NCBI GenBank assembly: GCA_900543155.1
Contig: UQQN01000053.1
Location: 1-16,284, forward strand
Length of the DNA stretch: 16,284 bases
Source of the DNA: an uncultured Prevotella sp.
Lineage (GTDB): Bacteria; Bacteroidota; Bacteroidia; Bacteroidales; Bacteroidaceae
Direction: 5' to 3'
In this document: one piece after another, positions 1-7,116 of the stretch
Position numbering within the stretch: position 1 is the stretch's first letter
Layout: every line of letters begins with the position of its first letter
Translations under genes and position numbers: made by a program
The notes under the pieces: model-generated
What the model was told of the DNA's origin: nothing
Database searches by the model: none
Seen by the model: the letters and a program-made list of their open reading frames with translations, nothing else

Positions 1-15
1 CCCTTTTTCGCGTTG

Positions 16-23
16 TAACTTTG
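16..23 (+). promoter_or_regulatory. Possible -7 promoter element at left edge
   Basis: TAACTTTG matches the Bacteroidetes -7 consensus TAnnTTTG exactly. The matching -33 TTTG would fall just before the first base of the window, so it cannot be seen. A transcript from here would cross the 11-bp repeats and the 22-codon mini-ORF before reaching udk. Confidence 0.35.
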
Positions 24-67
24 CACTCGCAAGCTTGCTAATACACGCTCCATTTTGGCGGACAAGG

Positions 68-100
68 ATTCCGAAGACATTCCGATATCATTCCGAAGGA
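68..100. repeat. Three tandem 11-bp units (ATTCCGA core)
   Basis: Three units begin at 68, 79 and 90: ATTCCGAAGAC, ATTCCGATATC and ATTCCGAAGGA. The spacing of 11 bp is close to one DNA helical turn. An 8-bp direct repeat CATTTTGG flanks them (51-58 and 111-118). No gene covers the region. It could be a protein-binding array or decayed sequence; nothing here decides between them. Confidence 0.5.
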
Positions 101-131
101 ACACAGAACGCATTTTGGAGCTATTTACTAA

Positions 132-219
132 CCCCAAAAACACTATTATCATGGCAAAAATAAATTCTTGTATGTTTCACTTTGCAAAATACAAGGTAAA
201 TGTTACCTTTGTGATTTAA
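132..219 (+). other. Leader-like motif plus 22-codon mini-ORF, possible gene remnant
   Basis: CCCCAAAAACACTAT at 132-146 is followed after four bases by ATG at 151 and an open frame of 22 codons ending TAA at 217-219. The same 15 bases occur on the - strand six bases before the start of the Rpn-type nuclease gene (15407-15393). The mini-ORF begins M-A-K-I-N, and the Rpn protein begins M-A-R-F-I-N. This could be the surviving 5' end of a deleted Rpn-family gene. The udk promoter lies inside the mini-ORF, so translation is doubtful. Seen: the identity. Inferred: the origin. Confidence 0.3.
181..211 (+). promoter_or_regulatory. Bacteroidetes-type promoter for udk
   Basis: TTTG at 181-184 and TACCTTTG at 204-211 are separated by 19 bp, matching the -33/-7 consensus of the Bacteroidetes primary sigma factor. 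Transcription would start near 218, giving a leader of about 35 bases before the udk ATG. Confidence 0.8.
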
Positions 220-251
220 AACATTGAAAACACTAAAAAGAAAGATAGTTT

Positions 252-866
252 ATGCTTATTATTGGAATCGCTGGAGGTACAGGCTCAGGCAAGACCACAG
301 TAGTAAAAAAAATAGTAGAAACACTGCCTGCAAACACGGTGGCAGTTATTCCGCAAGACTCTTATTACAATGCACAATGGGACGTGCCCGAGGAGTTGCG
401 TAAGAAAACCAACTTCGACCATCCCGATGCCTTTGAATGGCCCTTGTTGGCACATCAAATTGAGGAATTGCGTAAGGGCAATGCCATTGAGCAACCCACT
501 TATTCATACATCACCTGCACCCGTCAGCAAGAAACGGTGCATGTAGAGCCACACGACGTGATTATTGTAGAGGGCATCATGGCACTCTACGACAAAAAGT
601 TGCGCGACCTCATGGACCTTAAAATCTTTGTCGACGCTGAGCCCGACGAACGTTTGTTACGTGTGATAGAGCGCGACATTGCAGAACGTGGCCATCCGCT
701 CGAAATGCTTATCGATAAATATCGCAATGTGCTCAAGCCCATGCACGATGAGTTTATTGAGCCTACTAAGCAGTATGCCGATATTATCATTCCCAATGGG
801 GGTGAAAATGCGCGTGCGGTAAGCATGATGCAGATGTACATCCTTTCGGCACTAATTAGACGGTAA
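252..866 (+). CDS. udk: Uridine kinase
   Basis: Phosphorylates uridine and cytidine to UMP and CMP in the pyrimidine salvage pathway, in the cytoplasm. The 204-residue protein has the P-loop GIAGGTGSGKTT at residues 5-16, the DSYY segment at 36-39, NFDHP at 54-58 (a nucleoside-binding signature of the family), a Walker B-like IIVEGI at 104-109, the lid segment R141-D142 to R146-G147, and the conserved PMHDEFIEP and ADIIIPNGG tail. Length fits bacterial Udk of roughly 205-215 residues. The start is the first ATG after a strong promoter, with a purine-rich stretch (AAGAAAGATAG) just before it. The S41 peptidase gene follows after 47 bp with no terminator between, so the two may be co-transcribed. 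Confidence 0.95.
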   Translation: MLIIGIAGGTGSGKTTVVKKIVETLPANTVAVIPQDSYYNAQWDVPEELRKKTNFDHPDAFEWPLLAHQIEELRKGNAIEQPTYSYITCTRQQETVHVEPHDVIIVEGIMALYDKKLRDLMDLKIFVDAEPDERLLRVIERDIAERGHPLEMLIDKYRNVLKPMHDEFIEPTKQYADIIIPNGGENARAVSMMQMYILSALIRR

Positions 867-913
867 AAACGCTCTGAATGCAGAATAATTATCCCCCCAA
901 AATAGAACGTAAA

Positions 914-2632
914 ATGAAAAAAATAACTTTGTTGCTTTTTGCCTTGGTTTGCGCGATGACAACTTGGGCAAGCGAGATTGACACGACGGCGGTTGATGCC
1001 ATTTATAAAGAGTTATTGGCAAATCCGAAAGTTACGAAAACTCCTGTGCGCTACACAGGCGAATGGGAACGAAGCGTAAGGGGATTTTCTTGGAGACAAG
1101 GCGAGGGCCGTGGTTGGACCGTGGGCACACGTCTGGCACTGAGAAAGGCAAATAGAGCCGATTTAGAACGCTACTTAAAGGTGTTCGACGGCTATAGACC
1201 TTATACGCACGTTATTCTAAAAAGTGATCGTGCGGATATGGGGTTGGAATATTGCAAGACGTTCTACGGATTGAGATGGGAAGATGGTACGCTTTATTTT
1301 TTGAAGGCTAAAAAGCTTGAAGACGAATTTTGTGTGCCTATAGACTGGCATCTTATAAGTTATTACAAAGGGGTGGCACATCGTCCCGATAATTGGGGTA
1401 GCATTGATGCACCAACACGCAGATTATTGGGCTTGAGCCATTTGTGGAGCAGTGTGAAGCAAAACTTTGTGTTCATGGATCGTGTGGCAGTGAATTGGGA
1501 CAGCTTGTATGTAGCCATGATTCCACAAATAAAGGCAACGACGGTCGATGGCGAAGCAGTGCGCTTGTTGCAGCGCATGGCAGCAACGCTTAACGATGGA
1601 CACACCTATGTGTATAGCTACTATCCGCAAGATATAAAAAACATGCCTTTTGCCACACGTTGGGTAGACGGAAAAGTGTATGTCGACAAGGTGTATAGTT
1701 CTGACTTTGTGAAGCAAGGCATGCGCCGTGGACAAGAGTTGGTAAGCATTGATGGCGAGGACGTGCAGGTTTATGCACAGCGCGAAGTGATGCCTTATAT
1801 TTCGGCTTCGACAGAACAATGGCGTTTGCACGAAACCTACGACGGCATGGAGCTGACAAAGTGTTTTGGCACAAAGCCTATGACCGTAGAGCTGCGCGAT
1901 GGCAAGAAAACGTTGCATATCACCTATGATTTTAAGGGTAACAACTTCGACTTGTATAATAGCCAACAACCCGAGCTAATGACGTATAAAGAGTTAGAAA
2001 ACGGCATTGGCTATATGAAAATATCCAATTTCATGGACGGACGTTTGACTAAAGAGTTTGATAAGGTTTATCCTGAAATATTGAAAACACGTGCACTAAT
2101 TATAGACATTCGTAGCAATCATGGTGGAAGCTCTGTCAACGCAGATTACATTGCTAAGCATTTTTATGCCGACAGTTTGCTGACAGGTGCTTGGGAGAGT
2201 CGTCAATATATTCCAGCCTTTGCCTCGTGGAGTTATCCCGAAAAGGTGTATCATGCCGAGGGCAGCGTGTGGCGACATGGTGAGGCTGACACGTTTAAAC
2301 TCTATCTTAAGCCCGTGGTATTGTTGGTAGATCGTGGCACATTCTCGGCTGCCGAGGACTTTATATCTGTGATGCGTGCCACAGGAAATTGCACCTTGGT
2401 GGGCGAGAGCACAGGAGGTAGTACAGGCAATGGCGTATTGGTATCGATAATTCCAGGTGTTTGTGCCGCCAATATTTGCTCAAAACACGATTATGCAGCC
2501 GATGGCACAGAATTTGTGGGCAAGGGTTTTGCACCCGATGTGCATGTAACCGAAACTTACAACAGCTATTTTAAGGCAAAGCGCGACAATGCGTTGACGA
2601 AAGCTGTGCAATGGCTGAAGAAAAAGTTTTGA
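914..2632 (+). CDS. Secreted S41-family peptidase
   Basis: A serine peptidase of the S41 (C-terminal processing / tricorn-like) family, predicted to act in the periplasm or at the envelope. The start at 914 is preferred over the in-frame ATG at 878, because M-K-K followed by a hydrophobic run to about residue 19 forms a clean signal peptide and a CCCCCCAAAA leader lies just before it. Order in the 572-residue protein: signal peptide; N-terminal helical region with an N-D-G-H-T motif at 227-231, whose His is a plausible catalytic partner; a PDZ-like segment around 250-300; the core beta strand with D-I-R-S-N-H-G-G at 398-405; and T-F-S-A-A-E-D with the likely nucleophile Ser478. S41 members with this layout cleave peptides or protein C-termini; the substrate is unknown. 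There is no lipobox, so it is probably soluble. It follows udk by 47 bp. Confidence 0.88.
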   Translation: MKKITLLLFALVCAMTTWASEIDTTAVDAIYKELLANPKVTKTPVRYTGEWERSVRGFSWRQGEGRGWTVGTRLALRKANRADLERYLKVFDGYRPYTHVILKSDRADMGLEYCKTFYGLRWEDGTLYFLKAKKLEDEFCVPIDWHLISYYKGVAHRPDNWGSIDAPTRRLLGLSHLWSSVKQNFVFMDRVAVNWDSLYVAMIPQIKATTVDGEAVRLLQRMAATLNDGHTYVYSYYPQDIKNMPFATRWVDGKVYVDKVYSSDFVKQGMRRGQELVSIDGEDVQVYAQREVMPYISASTEQWRLHETYDGMELTKCFGTKPMTVELRDGKKTLHITYDFKGNNFDLYNSQQPELMTYKELENGIGYMKISNFMDGRLTKEFDKVYPEILKTRALIIDIRSNHGGSSVNADYIAKHFYADSLLTGAWESRQYIPAFASWSYPEKVYHAEGSVWRHGEADTFKLYLKPVVLLVDRGTFSAAEDFISVMRATGNCTLVGESTGGSTGNGVLVSIIPGVCAANICSKHDYAADGTEFVGKGFAPDVHVTETYNSYFKAKRDNALTKAVQWLKKKF

Positions 2633-2677
2633 TGTGTAATTGCCGTGCGGTGAAGTGCCGTTATGGTTTATAACAAA

Positions 2678-2748
2678 AAAAGAGGTAAGAAACGTGCTGT
2701 GCATGTGCAAATATTGTAACATACACACAGCCATCCCTTACCTCTTTT
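2678..2748 (+). terminator. Long hairpin terminator after S41 gene
   Basis: A perfect 12-bp stem joins 2678-2689 with 2737-2748, and inner bases 2696-2701 pair with 2726-2731. The right arm ends in TTTT and is followed by ACTTTTC; the left arm is preceded by an A run, so it could stop transcription in both directions. It separates the udk-S41 unit from the nusB promoter. Confidence 0.8.
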
Positions 2749-2850
2749 ACTTTTCAAAAAATTACATTCGTTTTTGCACACTGCGCATATCTTTATGCCC
2801 TCTATATAACACTTCGTGACATTTAAAATGAAATATTTTTGGTTGTTTGT

Positions 2851-2881
2851 TTTGCCCATCCCCAATACGTCGCTATCTTTG
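2851..2881 (+). promoter_or_regulatory. Bacteroidetes-type promoter for nusB
   Basis: TTTG at 2851-2854 and TATCTTTG at 2874-2881 with a 19-bp spacer. The expected start near 2888 leaves a short leader of about 20 bases. The site overlaps the upstream in-frame extension of nusB, which argues for the ATG at 2910 as the real start. Confidence 0.8.
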
Positions 2882-2909
2882 CACTCTAAAACATAGGTAC
2901 CTTTACGAT

Positions 2910-3887
2910 ATGATCAACAGAGAACTGATTAGGCTGAAAGTGGTTCAGCTCGTATACTCGTATTACCAGAACGAAGGCAAGACGCTGGAAGTAGCTGAGA
3001 AGGAATTGTCTTTTTCGCTTCAAAAGGCTTACGACCTCTACCAATATTTGCTCACGCTGTTGGTAGAAGTTAAGAAAGTCGGTGAACGCAAAGAGGCAGT
3101 TCGTTTGTCACGTGAAAAGCGTACTGGCAACGTAGTGGGTGGCGTGTCGCCCGATAGCCAGATGGCGCACAATAAGTTTCTTTGTCAGTTGGCAGAGAAC
3201 AAGGTGCTGATTGACTTCCTGGAAAGCAACAAGGGGCAGTGGCCCGAAGAGGACGCTATTGTAAAGAAGCTCTACACCCAATTCGTTGAAAGCGACATCT
3301 ACCAGCTTTACATTACAATGGAAGACTTCTCGTATGAAGCCGACCGTGAGGTGGTGCGCAAACTCTACAAAACATTTGTGTGCAATAACGATGCAATCGA
3401 CGCAATGCTCGAGGAACATTCGCTCTATTGGAACGATGACAAGCAGGTGGTAGACTCTTTCGTGATGAAGACCATCAAGCGATTCACCGAAACGAGCACC
3501 CCCGAACAAGAGCTTTTGCCCGTTTATGCAGCAGACGAAGACCGACAATTTGCTGGTAAACTCTTTGCTGCTACATTAGAACGTGGCGCAGAGTTACGCG
3601 AAATTATTCGTGCCAACACAAAGAATTGGGAATTTAGTCGTTTGGCTTTCATGGATGTAATTATCATGCAGATTGCCTTGGCCGAAATTTTGACTTTCGA
3701 TTCAATCCCCTTGAACGTTACGTTCAACGAATATCTCGACATTGCAAAGGTGTATAGCACACCGCGCAGTTCGTCGTATATTAATGGTATGCTCGACGGC
3801 ATCGTTAAAAAACTCTCAGAAGAAGGACGCATCACCAAGGTGCGCATTAAGAAAAATGCAGCCCCCAAGGCAACTCCTTCAAAATAA
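2910..3887 (+). CDS. nusB: Transcription antitermination factor NusB (long form)
   Basis: NusB binds boxA RNA with NusE (ribosomal protein S10) and supports antitermination on rRNA operons. The protein is 325 residues, more than twice the E. coli protein (139), as is common in Bacteroidetes. The C-terminal part, about 200-310, carries the NusB domain: R-L-A-F-M-D-V-I-I-M from residue 244, then I-P-L-N-V-T-F-N-E-Y-L-D-I-A-K and S-S-S-Y-I-N-G-M-L-D-G-I. The N-terminal part begins I-N-R-E-L-I-R-L-K-V-V-Q-L-V-Y-S, like a NusB first helix, so part of the domain seems split by a long lineage-specific insertion. The tail is basic. An in-frame ATG at 2847 lies upstream of the promoter and is rejected. 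yajC follows after 34 bp, a conserved neighbour in this phylum. Confidence 0.93.
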   Translation: MINRELIRLKVVQLVYSYYQNEGKTLEVAEKELSFSLQKAYDLYQYLLTLLVEVKKVGERKEAVRLSREKRTGNVVGGVSPDSQMAHNKFLCQLAENKVLIDFLESNKGQWPEEDAIVKKLYTQFVESDIYQLYITMEDFSYEADREVVRKLYKTFVCNNDAIDAMLEEHSLYWNDDKQVVDSFVMKTIKRFTETSTPEQELLPVYAADEDRQFAGKLFAATLERGAELREIIRANTKNWEFSRLAFMDVIIMQIALAEILTFDSIPLNVTFNEYLDIAKVYSTPRSSSYINGMLDGIVKKLSEEGRITKVRIKKNAAPKATPSK

Positions 3888-3921
3888 GAATTAATCCCCC
3901 CAAAACAATATTTTTACAACA

Positions 3922-4230
3922 ATGAACACAATTCTTTTAAATGCTGCTCAGCAAGGTGGCGGTTATTCAATGATTATCATGATGGTGGTGCTTTTCGCTG
4001 TCATGTATTTCTTCATGATTCGTCCGCAGAATAAAAAGCAGAAGGAAATTCAAAAGTTTCGCGATGCACTCACAGTAGGTCAGGACGTAGTTACCATTGG
4101 CGGTATTCACGGCACTATTAAAAATATCAATGCCGAAGAAGGCACAGTGACACTCGAAGTAGCTACTGGCGTAAAAATCGTTTTCGCTAAAGAAGCTATC
4201 AACCCTGTGGCAACTGCTGGTAAAAAGTAA
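3922..4230 (+). CDS. yajC: Preprotein translocase accessory subunit YajC
   Basis: Small inner-membrane partner of the SecDF complex, which assists Sec-dependent export. The 102-residue protein has a short N-terminal stretch, one membrane helix at about residues 15-33, and the family signature F-M-I-R-P-Q-N-K-K-Q-K at 31-41. A cytoplasmic beta-rich domain follows, with V-G-Q-D-V-V-T-I-G-G-I-H-G and a C-terminal V-F-A-K-E-A-I. Length is typical. It lies 34 bp after nusB with a CCCCCCAAAA leader 16 bases before the ATG, and is probably co-transcribed with nusB. A hairpin follows it. Confidence 0.95.
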   Translation: MNTILLNAAQQGGGYSMIIMMVVLFAVMYFFMIRPQNKKQKEIQKFRDALTVGQDVVTIGGIHGTIKNINAEEGTVTLEVATGVKIVFAKEAINPVATAGKK

Positions 4231-4274
4231 ACTGCATCTTGTGCAAAAGATGTAGCGTAGCTATAAAATAAAAT

Positions 4275-4340
4275 ACAAAGGCTTCGTCCCACCGACCGCC
4301 CTGAGCGGACAGACCGTTGGGCGGAGCCTTTTGTGTTTTT
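4275..4340 (+). terminator. Terminator or attenuator between yajC and YbbR gene
   Basis: ACAAAGGCTTCGTCCC at 4275-4290 pairs imperfectly with the GGGCGGAGCCTTTTGT segment at 4319-4334, with further pairing inside (CCG/CGG), and five T follow at 4336-4340. It looks like an intrinsic terminator. Because the YbbR gene starts only 31 bp later and I see no clear TAnnTTTG promoter between, partial read-through from nusB-yajC is likely. Confidence 0.7.
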
Positions 4341-4370
4341 ATGATATAATATCTCTAAAGAAAATCCCCT

Positions 4371-5405
4371 ATGGCAGCCGATAAAAAGTCGCAAAACGAG
4401 CGTCGCCCTTGGATAACCCCACCGCGTTGGATGAGGCGAAAGTGGCTCTCGTGGATGTGGAATCGCCAAACTTTCATATTCATCTTCTTCCTTGTGCTAA
4501 GCACCACGTTCTGGGTGTTACAAGCACTCAACGAAACTTATGAACAAGAATTTGATGTGCGCATCGAAATGCGTAATGTGCCCAATAATGTGGTGATTAC
4601 CACAAACTTGCCCGAGTATGTACATGTCACCCTACGCGACAAGGGAAGTGTGCTGCTTACTTACCGATATACGCGCCGATTTAAACCCGTAGTGGTAGAC
4701 TTTAATGCCTATTCAAACAGTTCGGGGCACGTCACCATTCAAGGCAGCGAACTGAGCAGACAGATAGCTACGCAATTATTGGCAAGCACACAAATGTATG
4801 GTTTCAAACCCGATGTGTTAGACTTTTATTATAACTACGGACAATGCAAACGTGTGCCCGTAGTGGTGCAAGGCGATGTGCGCACAGGGCGTCTTTACAC
4901 GCTTGCAAGCATCGGTTTGGCTTATGACTCAGTGACGGTTTATGCAGCGAAAGAACAACTCGACACCATTACTGCTGCTTATACACGTCCGTTGACTTTG
5001 CGCAACCTTACAGACACCACACGAACCACAGTGCCATTTGCACAAGTGCGTGGAGCTAAGTTTGAGCCCTCGGCAGTCGAACTGACCTTCTGTATTGACC
5101 GTATGGTAGAAAAAACGGTGCAAGTGCCTGTGCAACAAGTAAACTTCCCTGCTTCAAAGCAACTGCGCACTTTTCCTGCAACAGTAAACGTCACCTTCCA
5201 GGTGGGCATGGGCTTGTATCGTAGCATCACCAGCGAGAATTTTGTGTTGGTAGTGAACTACGAAGATTTGCTTAAAAATCGCACAAATTCGTGTCACTTA
5301 TCGCTTAAAACAATCCCTGCGGGTGTGAGCCATGTGCGCATTCATCCGCAAGATGTAGAATATATTATTGAAGAAATAGCAGAAGACGGCTCCGACAATG
5401 AATGA
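4371..5405 (+). CDS. YbbR-domain membrane protein (CdaR-like)
   Basis: A 344-residue protein with a basic N-terminus (to about residue 32), one membrane helix at about 33-53, and an extracytoplasmic region of YbbR-like repeats. These are visible as successive segments of the type 'pVpV...G......y....v...P..V.v.G....l..i....t..l.l.....': for example R-V-P-V-V-V-Q-G-D-V and later K-T-V-Q-V-P-V-Q-Q-V-N-F-P. In Firmicutes, YbbR proteins (CdaR) regulate the diadenylate cyclase CdaA. No cyclase gene is adjacent here, so that role is not supported; in Bacteroidetes the gene sits in a conserved cluster with yajC and coaE and its function is unclear. It overlaps coaE by 8 bp (ATGAATGA), which indicates translational coupling. 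Confidence 0.85.
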   Translation: MAADKKSQNERRPWITPPRWMRRKWLSWMWNRQTFIFIFFLVLSTTFWVLQALNETYEQEFDVRIEMRNVPNNVVITTNLPEYVHVTLRDKGSVLLTYRYTRRFKPVVVDFNAYSNSSGHVTIQGSELSRQIATQLLASTQMYGFKPDVLDFYYNYGQCKRVPVVVQGDVRTGRLYTLASIGLAYDSVTVYAAKEQLDTITAAYTRPLTLRNLTDTTRTTVPFAQVRGAKFEPSAVELTFCIDRMVEKTVQVPVQQVNFPASKQLRTFPATVNVTFQVGMGLYRSITSENFVLVVNYEDLLKNRTNSCHLSLKTIPAGVSHVRIHPQDVEYIIEEIAEDGSDNE

Positions 5406-6063
5406 TACACTTTTTGGTACTACGAAGAATCATGTGCAACGCATAGCCATCACGGGCGGCATAGGCAGCGGAAAAAGTTACATCTGTCGCCAATTAGAGG
5501 CAGCAGGACATGCCATTTTTTATTGCGACGACGAGGCAAAACGCATCATTCGCACACATCCTGATGTGATGCACGAACTGCGCCAATTAGTGGGCAACGA
5601 TGTATATGATGCCGAAGGCAAGTTAGTGAAGTCAGTATTAGCAGCTTATCTTTGTCAAGGTACTGAGTTTGCACATCGGGTTGATGCCATCGTACATCCG
5701 CGTGTGGCAGAGGCTTTTGCTGCATTCTGTCAGCAACACGGAGAATGTGAAAACGCAAAGGTAGAGGCAATAACAAATGCGTTGTCCGAAAAAACTTGGG
5801 AAGATAAAGTAATTGCGCTCGACCGTTTATTGGCATTGCCCACAACGCATACCGTGTTTATGGAGTGTGCCTTACTATTTGAGTCAGGTTTCGACCGTTT
5901 GGTAGACTATTCGGTATTGGTACATGTAAGTCATGCCACACAAACCGCCCGACTTATGGCACGCGACCATATCAGTCAAGAAAAGGCACAAGCATGGATG
6001 GACTTACAATTGCCCGAAGCTCGAAAGTTGCAATTAGCCGATGCGGTGATTGTAAACGAGTAG
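5398..6063 (+). CDS. coaE: Dephospho-CoA kinase
   Basis: Last step of coenzyme A synthesis: phosphorylates the 3'-hydroxyl of the ribose of dephospho-CoA, in the cytoplasm. The P-loop G-G-I-G-S-G-K-S is at residues 20-27, the Y-C-D-D-E-A-K segment at 42-48, H-P-R at 100-102, and the E-C-A-L-L-F-E-S-G core strand at 156-164. The lid follows with R185, R189 and a Q-E-K-A motif, and L-A-D-A-V-I-V-N-E closes the protein. Two oddities: a polar insertion of about 40 residues at 111-152 where most CoaE proteins go almost directly to the V-x-E-x-P-L-L-F-E strand; and an end right after V-I-V-N-E, where many homologues continue with one more helix. The core is intact, so the enzyme is probably active. 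It starts inside the end of the YbbR gene. Confidence 0.92.
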   Translation: MNDTLFGTTKNHVQRIAITGGIGSGKSYICRQLEAAGHAIFYCDDEAKRIIRTHPDVMHELRQLVGNDVYDAEGKLVKSVLAAYLCQGTEFAHRVDAIVHPRVAEAFAAFCQQHGECENAKVEAITNALSEKTWEDKVIALDRLLALPTTHTVFMECALLFESGFDRLVDYSVLVHVSHATQTARLMARDHISQEKAQAWMDLQLPEARKLQLADAVIVNE

Positions 6064-6201
6064 GGTGGGAGAGTAAATGCTTAAATAGGTGTTCAGAATT
6101 AAATAGAAACCCTGTTTTGATGTTATAAAATGGCTTTGAATAAGTATGTGTTTTTTTCGACGCTTTAGGTTGACTATCGCCTATTATGTGTAGATAATTA
6201 A

Positions 6202-6247
6202 AATTGCCCATCGTTTAGCAATTAGTTTTTGCTAACTATGGGCAATT
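6202..6247. terminator. Long hairpin downstream of coaE
   Basis: AATTGCCCAT (6202-6211) pairs with ATGGGCAATT (6238-6247), and inner bases 6213-6221 pair with 6229-6236 apart from one bulge. The stem is long and strong, but no T run follows on the + strand (CACGCCCC comes next). It may mark the end of the nusB-coaE transcript after processing, or be an unrelated palindrome. Confidence 0.5.
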
Positions 6248-6314
6248 CACGCCCCTAGTGCTTAGCATCACTCGAAAAAATGAGCCAAAATGTATTTATG
6301 TGTGGCTAAAAGGG

Positions 6315-6342
6315 TTTCGTTATGAAAAAATAATTACCTTTG
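6315..6342 (+). promoter_or_regulatory. Probable promoter for DUF5606 gene
   Basis: TACCTTTG at 6335-6342 is an exact TAnnTTTG match. The -33 is poor: the nearest candidate is TTTC at 6315-6318, only 16 bp away. The start near 6349 would give a leader of about 85 bases, long for this region. Confidence 0.55.
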
Positions 6343-6434
6343 CACATGCAAGGCAAGTGTGAAGCAAGAAAGTTTTGCCCCACAAAGTCTTAAACCGAAT
6401 CATAAATCACAAACAAATATAAGATTATAACACA

Positions 6435-6857
6435 ATGCAAGACACAATTTTGGCTATTGCAGGCAAGCCCGGTCTTTATCGCTTGATCTCTCAGGGTCGT
6501 GGCATGCTCATTGTTGAAACCGTATCTCCCGATAAGAAGCGTTTACCCGCAGGTGCTCGCGATCGTGTAACTTCGCTCAACGATGTTTCAATGTATACCA
6601 ACGAGGACGACAAACCTTTGATGGAAATCTTCCAAGCCATTTCAGACAAAGAAGGTGGCAAGGCTACAGCTATTGATTATAAAAAGGCTGACAAGGCAGA
6701 ACTTGCTGACTTTATGGCAAGCGTAGTGCCCGATTACGACCGTGACCGTGTACACGATAGCGATATTCGCAAGCTCATTCAGTGGTACAACATTCTTGCA
6801 AACGGTGGTTACACCAAGTTTGTTGACGAGGCTGAGGAAGAAACTGCTGCTGAATAA
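6435..6857 (+). CDS. DUF5606-family protein of unknown function
   Basis: A 140-residue soluble protein that I recognise as the Bacteroidetes-specific DUF5606 family from its N-terminus (M-Q-D-T-I-L-A-I-A-G-K-P-G-L-Y-R-L), the R-L-P-A-G-A-R-D-R-V-T-S-L region, M-Y-T-N-E-D-D, and the later D-R-D-R-V-H-D-S-D-I-R-K-L-I-Q-W-Y-N-I-L segment. No signal peptide, membrane helix or catalytic motif is visible; the C-terminal end is acidic (E-E-E-T). The family has no known activity that I can name. The gene is single, with its own promoter-like element and a strong terminator. Its conservation and compact single-gene layout suggest a housekeeping role; that is inference. Confidence 0.85.
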   Translation: MQDTILAIAGKPGLYRLISQGRGMLIVETVSPDKKRLPAGARDRVTSLNDVSMYTNEDDKPLMEIFQAISDKEGGKATAIDYKKADKAELADFMASVVPDYDRDRVHDSDIRKLIQWYNILANGGYTKFVDEAEEETAAE

Positions 6858-6885
6858 GTCACAGTTTATATCCTAAAAAAGATAG

Positions 6886-6917
6886 AAGGAGTGTGGAGAA
6901 ATCCATACTCCTTTTTT
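6886..6917 (+). terminator. Intrinsic terminator with GAAA loop
   Basis: A 12-bp stem, 6886-6897 with 6902-6913 (one G-U pair), is closed by a GAAA tetraloop and runs into six T (6912-6917). A textbook intrinsic terminator 28 bp after the DUF5606 stop codon. Confidence 0.92.
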
Positions 6918-7116
6918 GGGTTCTAGGGCGAATTACGTTTTTATCGGTTTTGTCATTGATAAGGGGCATGGTTAAATAGATTCCCCTTAACGAGGTAATT
7001 CCTTATAACGTCTCTTAAACATAAGTAATTTCCATATTGATTCCCATCCCGAATTTTTAGAACCACACTGATTCATCGTTAAAACACCCCTGTTCGTCGC
7101 AATTCACTGTTAATTA

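Larger units (their letters stand above)
6064..6434. other. Gene-free interval between coaE and DUF5606 gene
   Basis: 371 bp without a supportable gene. It holds a long hairpin (6202-6247) and a promoter-like -7 element (6335-6342), with an A/T-rich leader before the next ATG. I see no RNA gene or mobile element in it. Confidence 0.7.

Noticed and set aside
878..913. Upstream in-frame start of the S41 peptidase
   Set aside because: The extra 12 residues are polar and would bury the signal peptide; ATG at 914 follows the C/A leader and gives a normal signal sequence.
2668..2865. 65-codon frame on the - strand
   Set aside because: Lies over a terminator hairpin and the nusB promoter; its sequence shows no protein-like pattern.
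2847..2909. Upstream in-frame start of nusB
   Set aside because: This segment contains the promoter and would not be in the transcript; ATG at 2910 fits the NusB N-terminus.
6961..6988. AAGGGG/CCCCTT hairpin as a terminator or riboswitch
   Set aside because: Six to seven pairs with a 16-base loop, no T run, and located upstream of the next promoter; could easily be chance.
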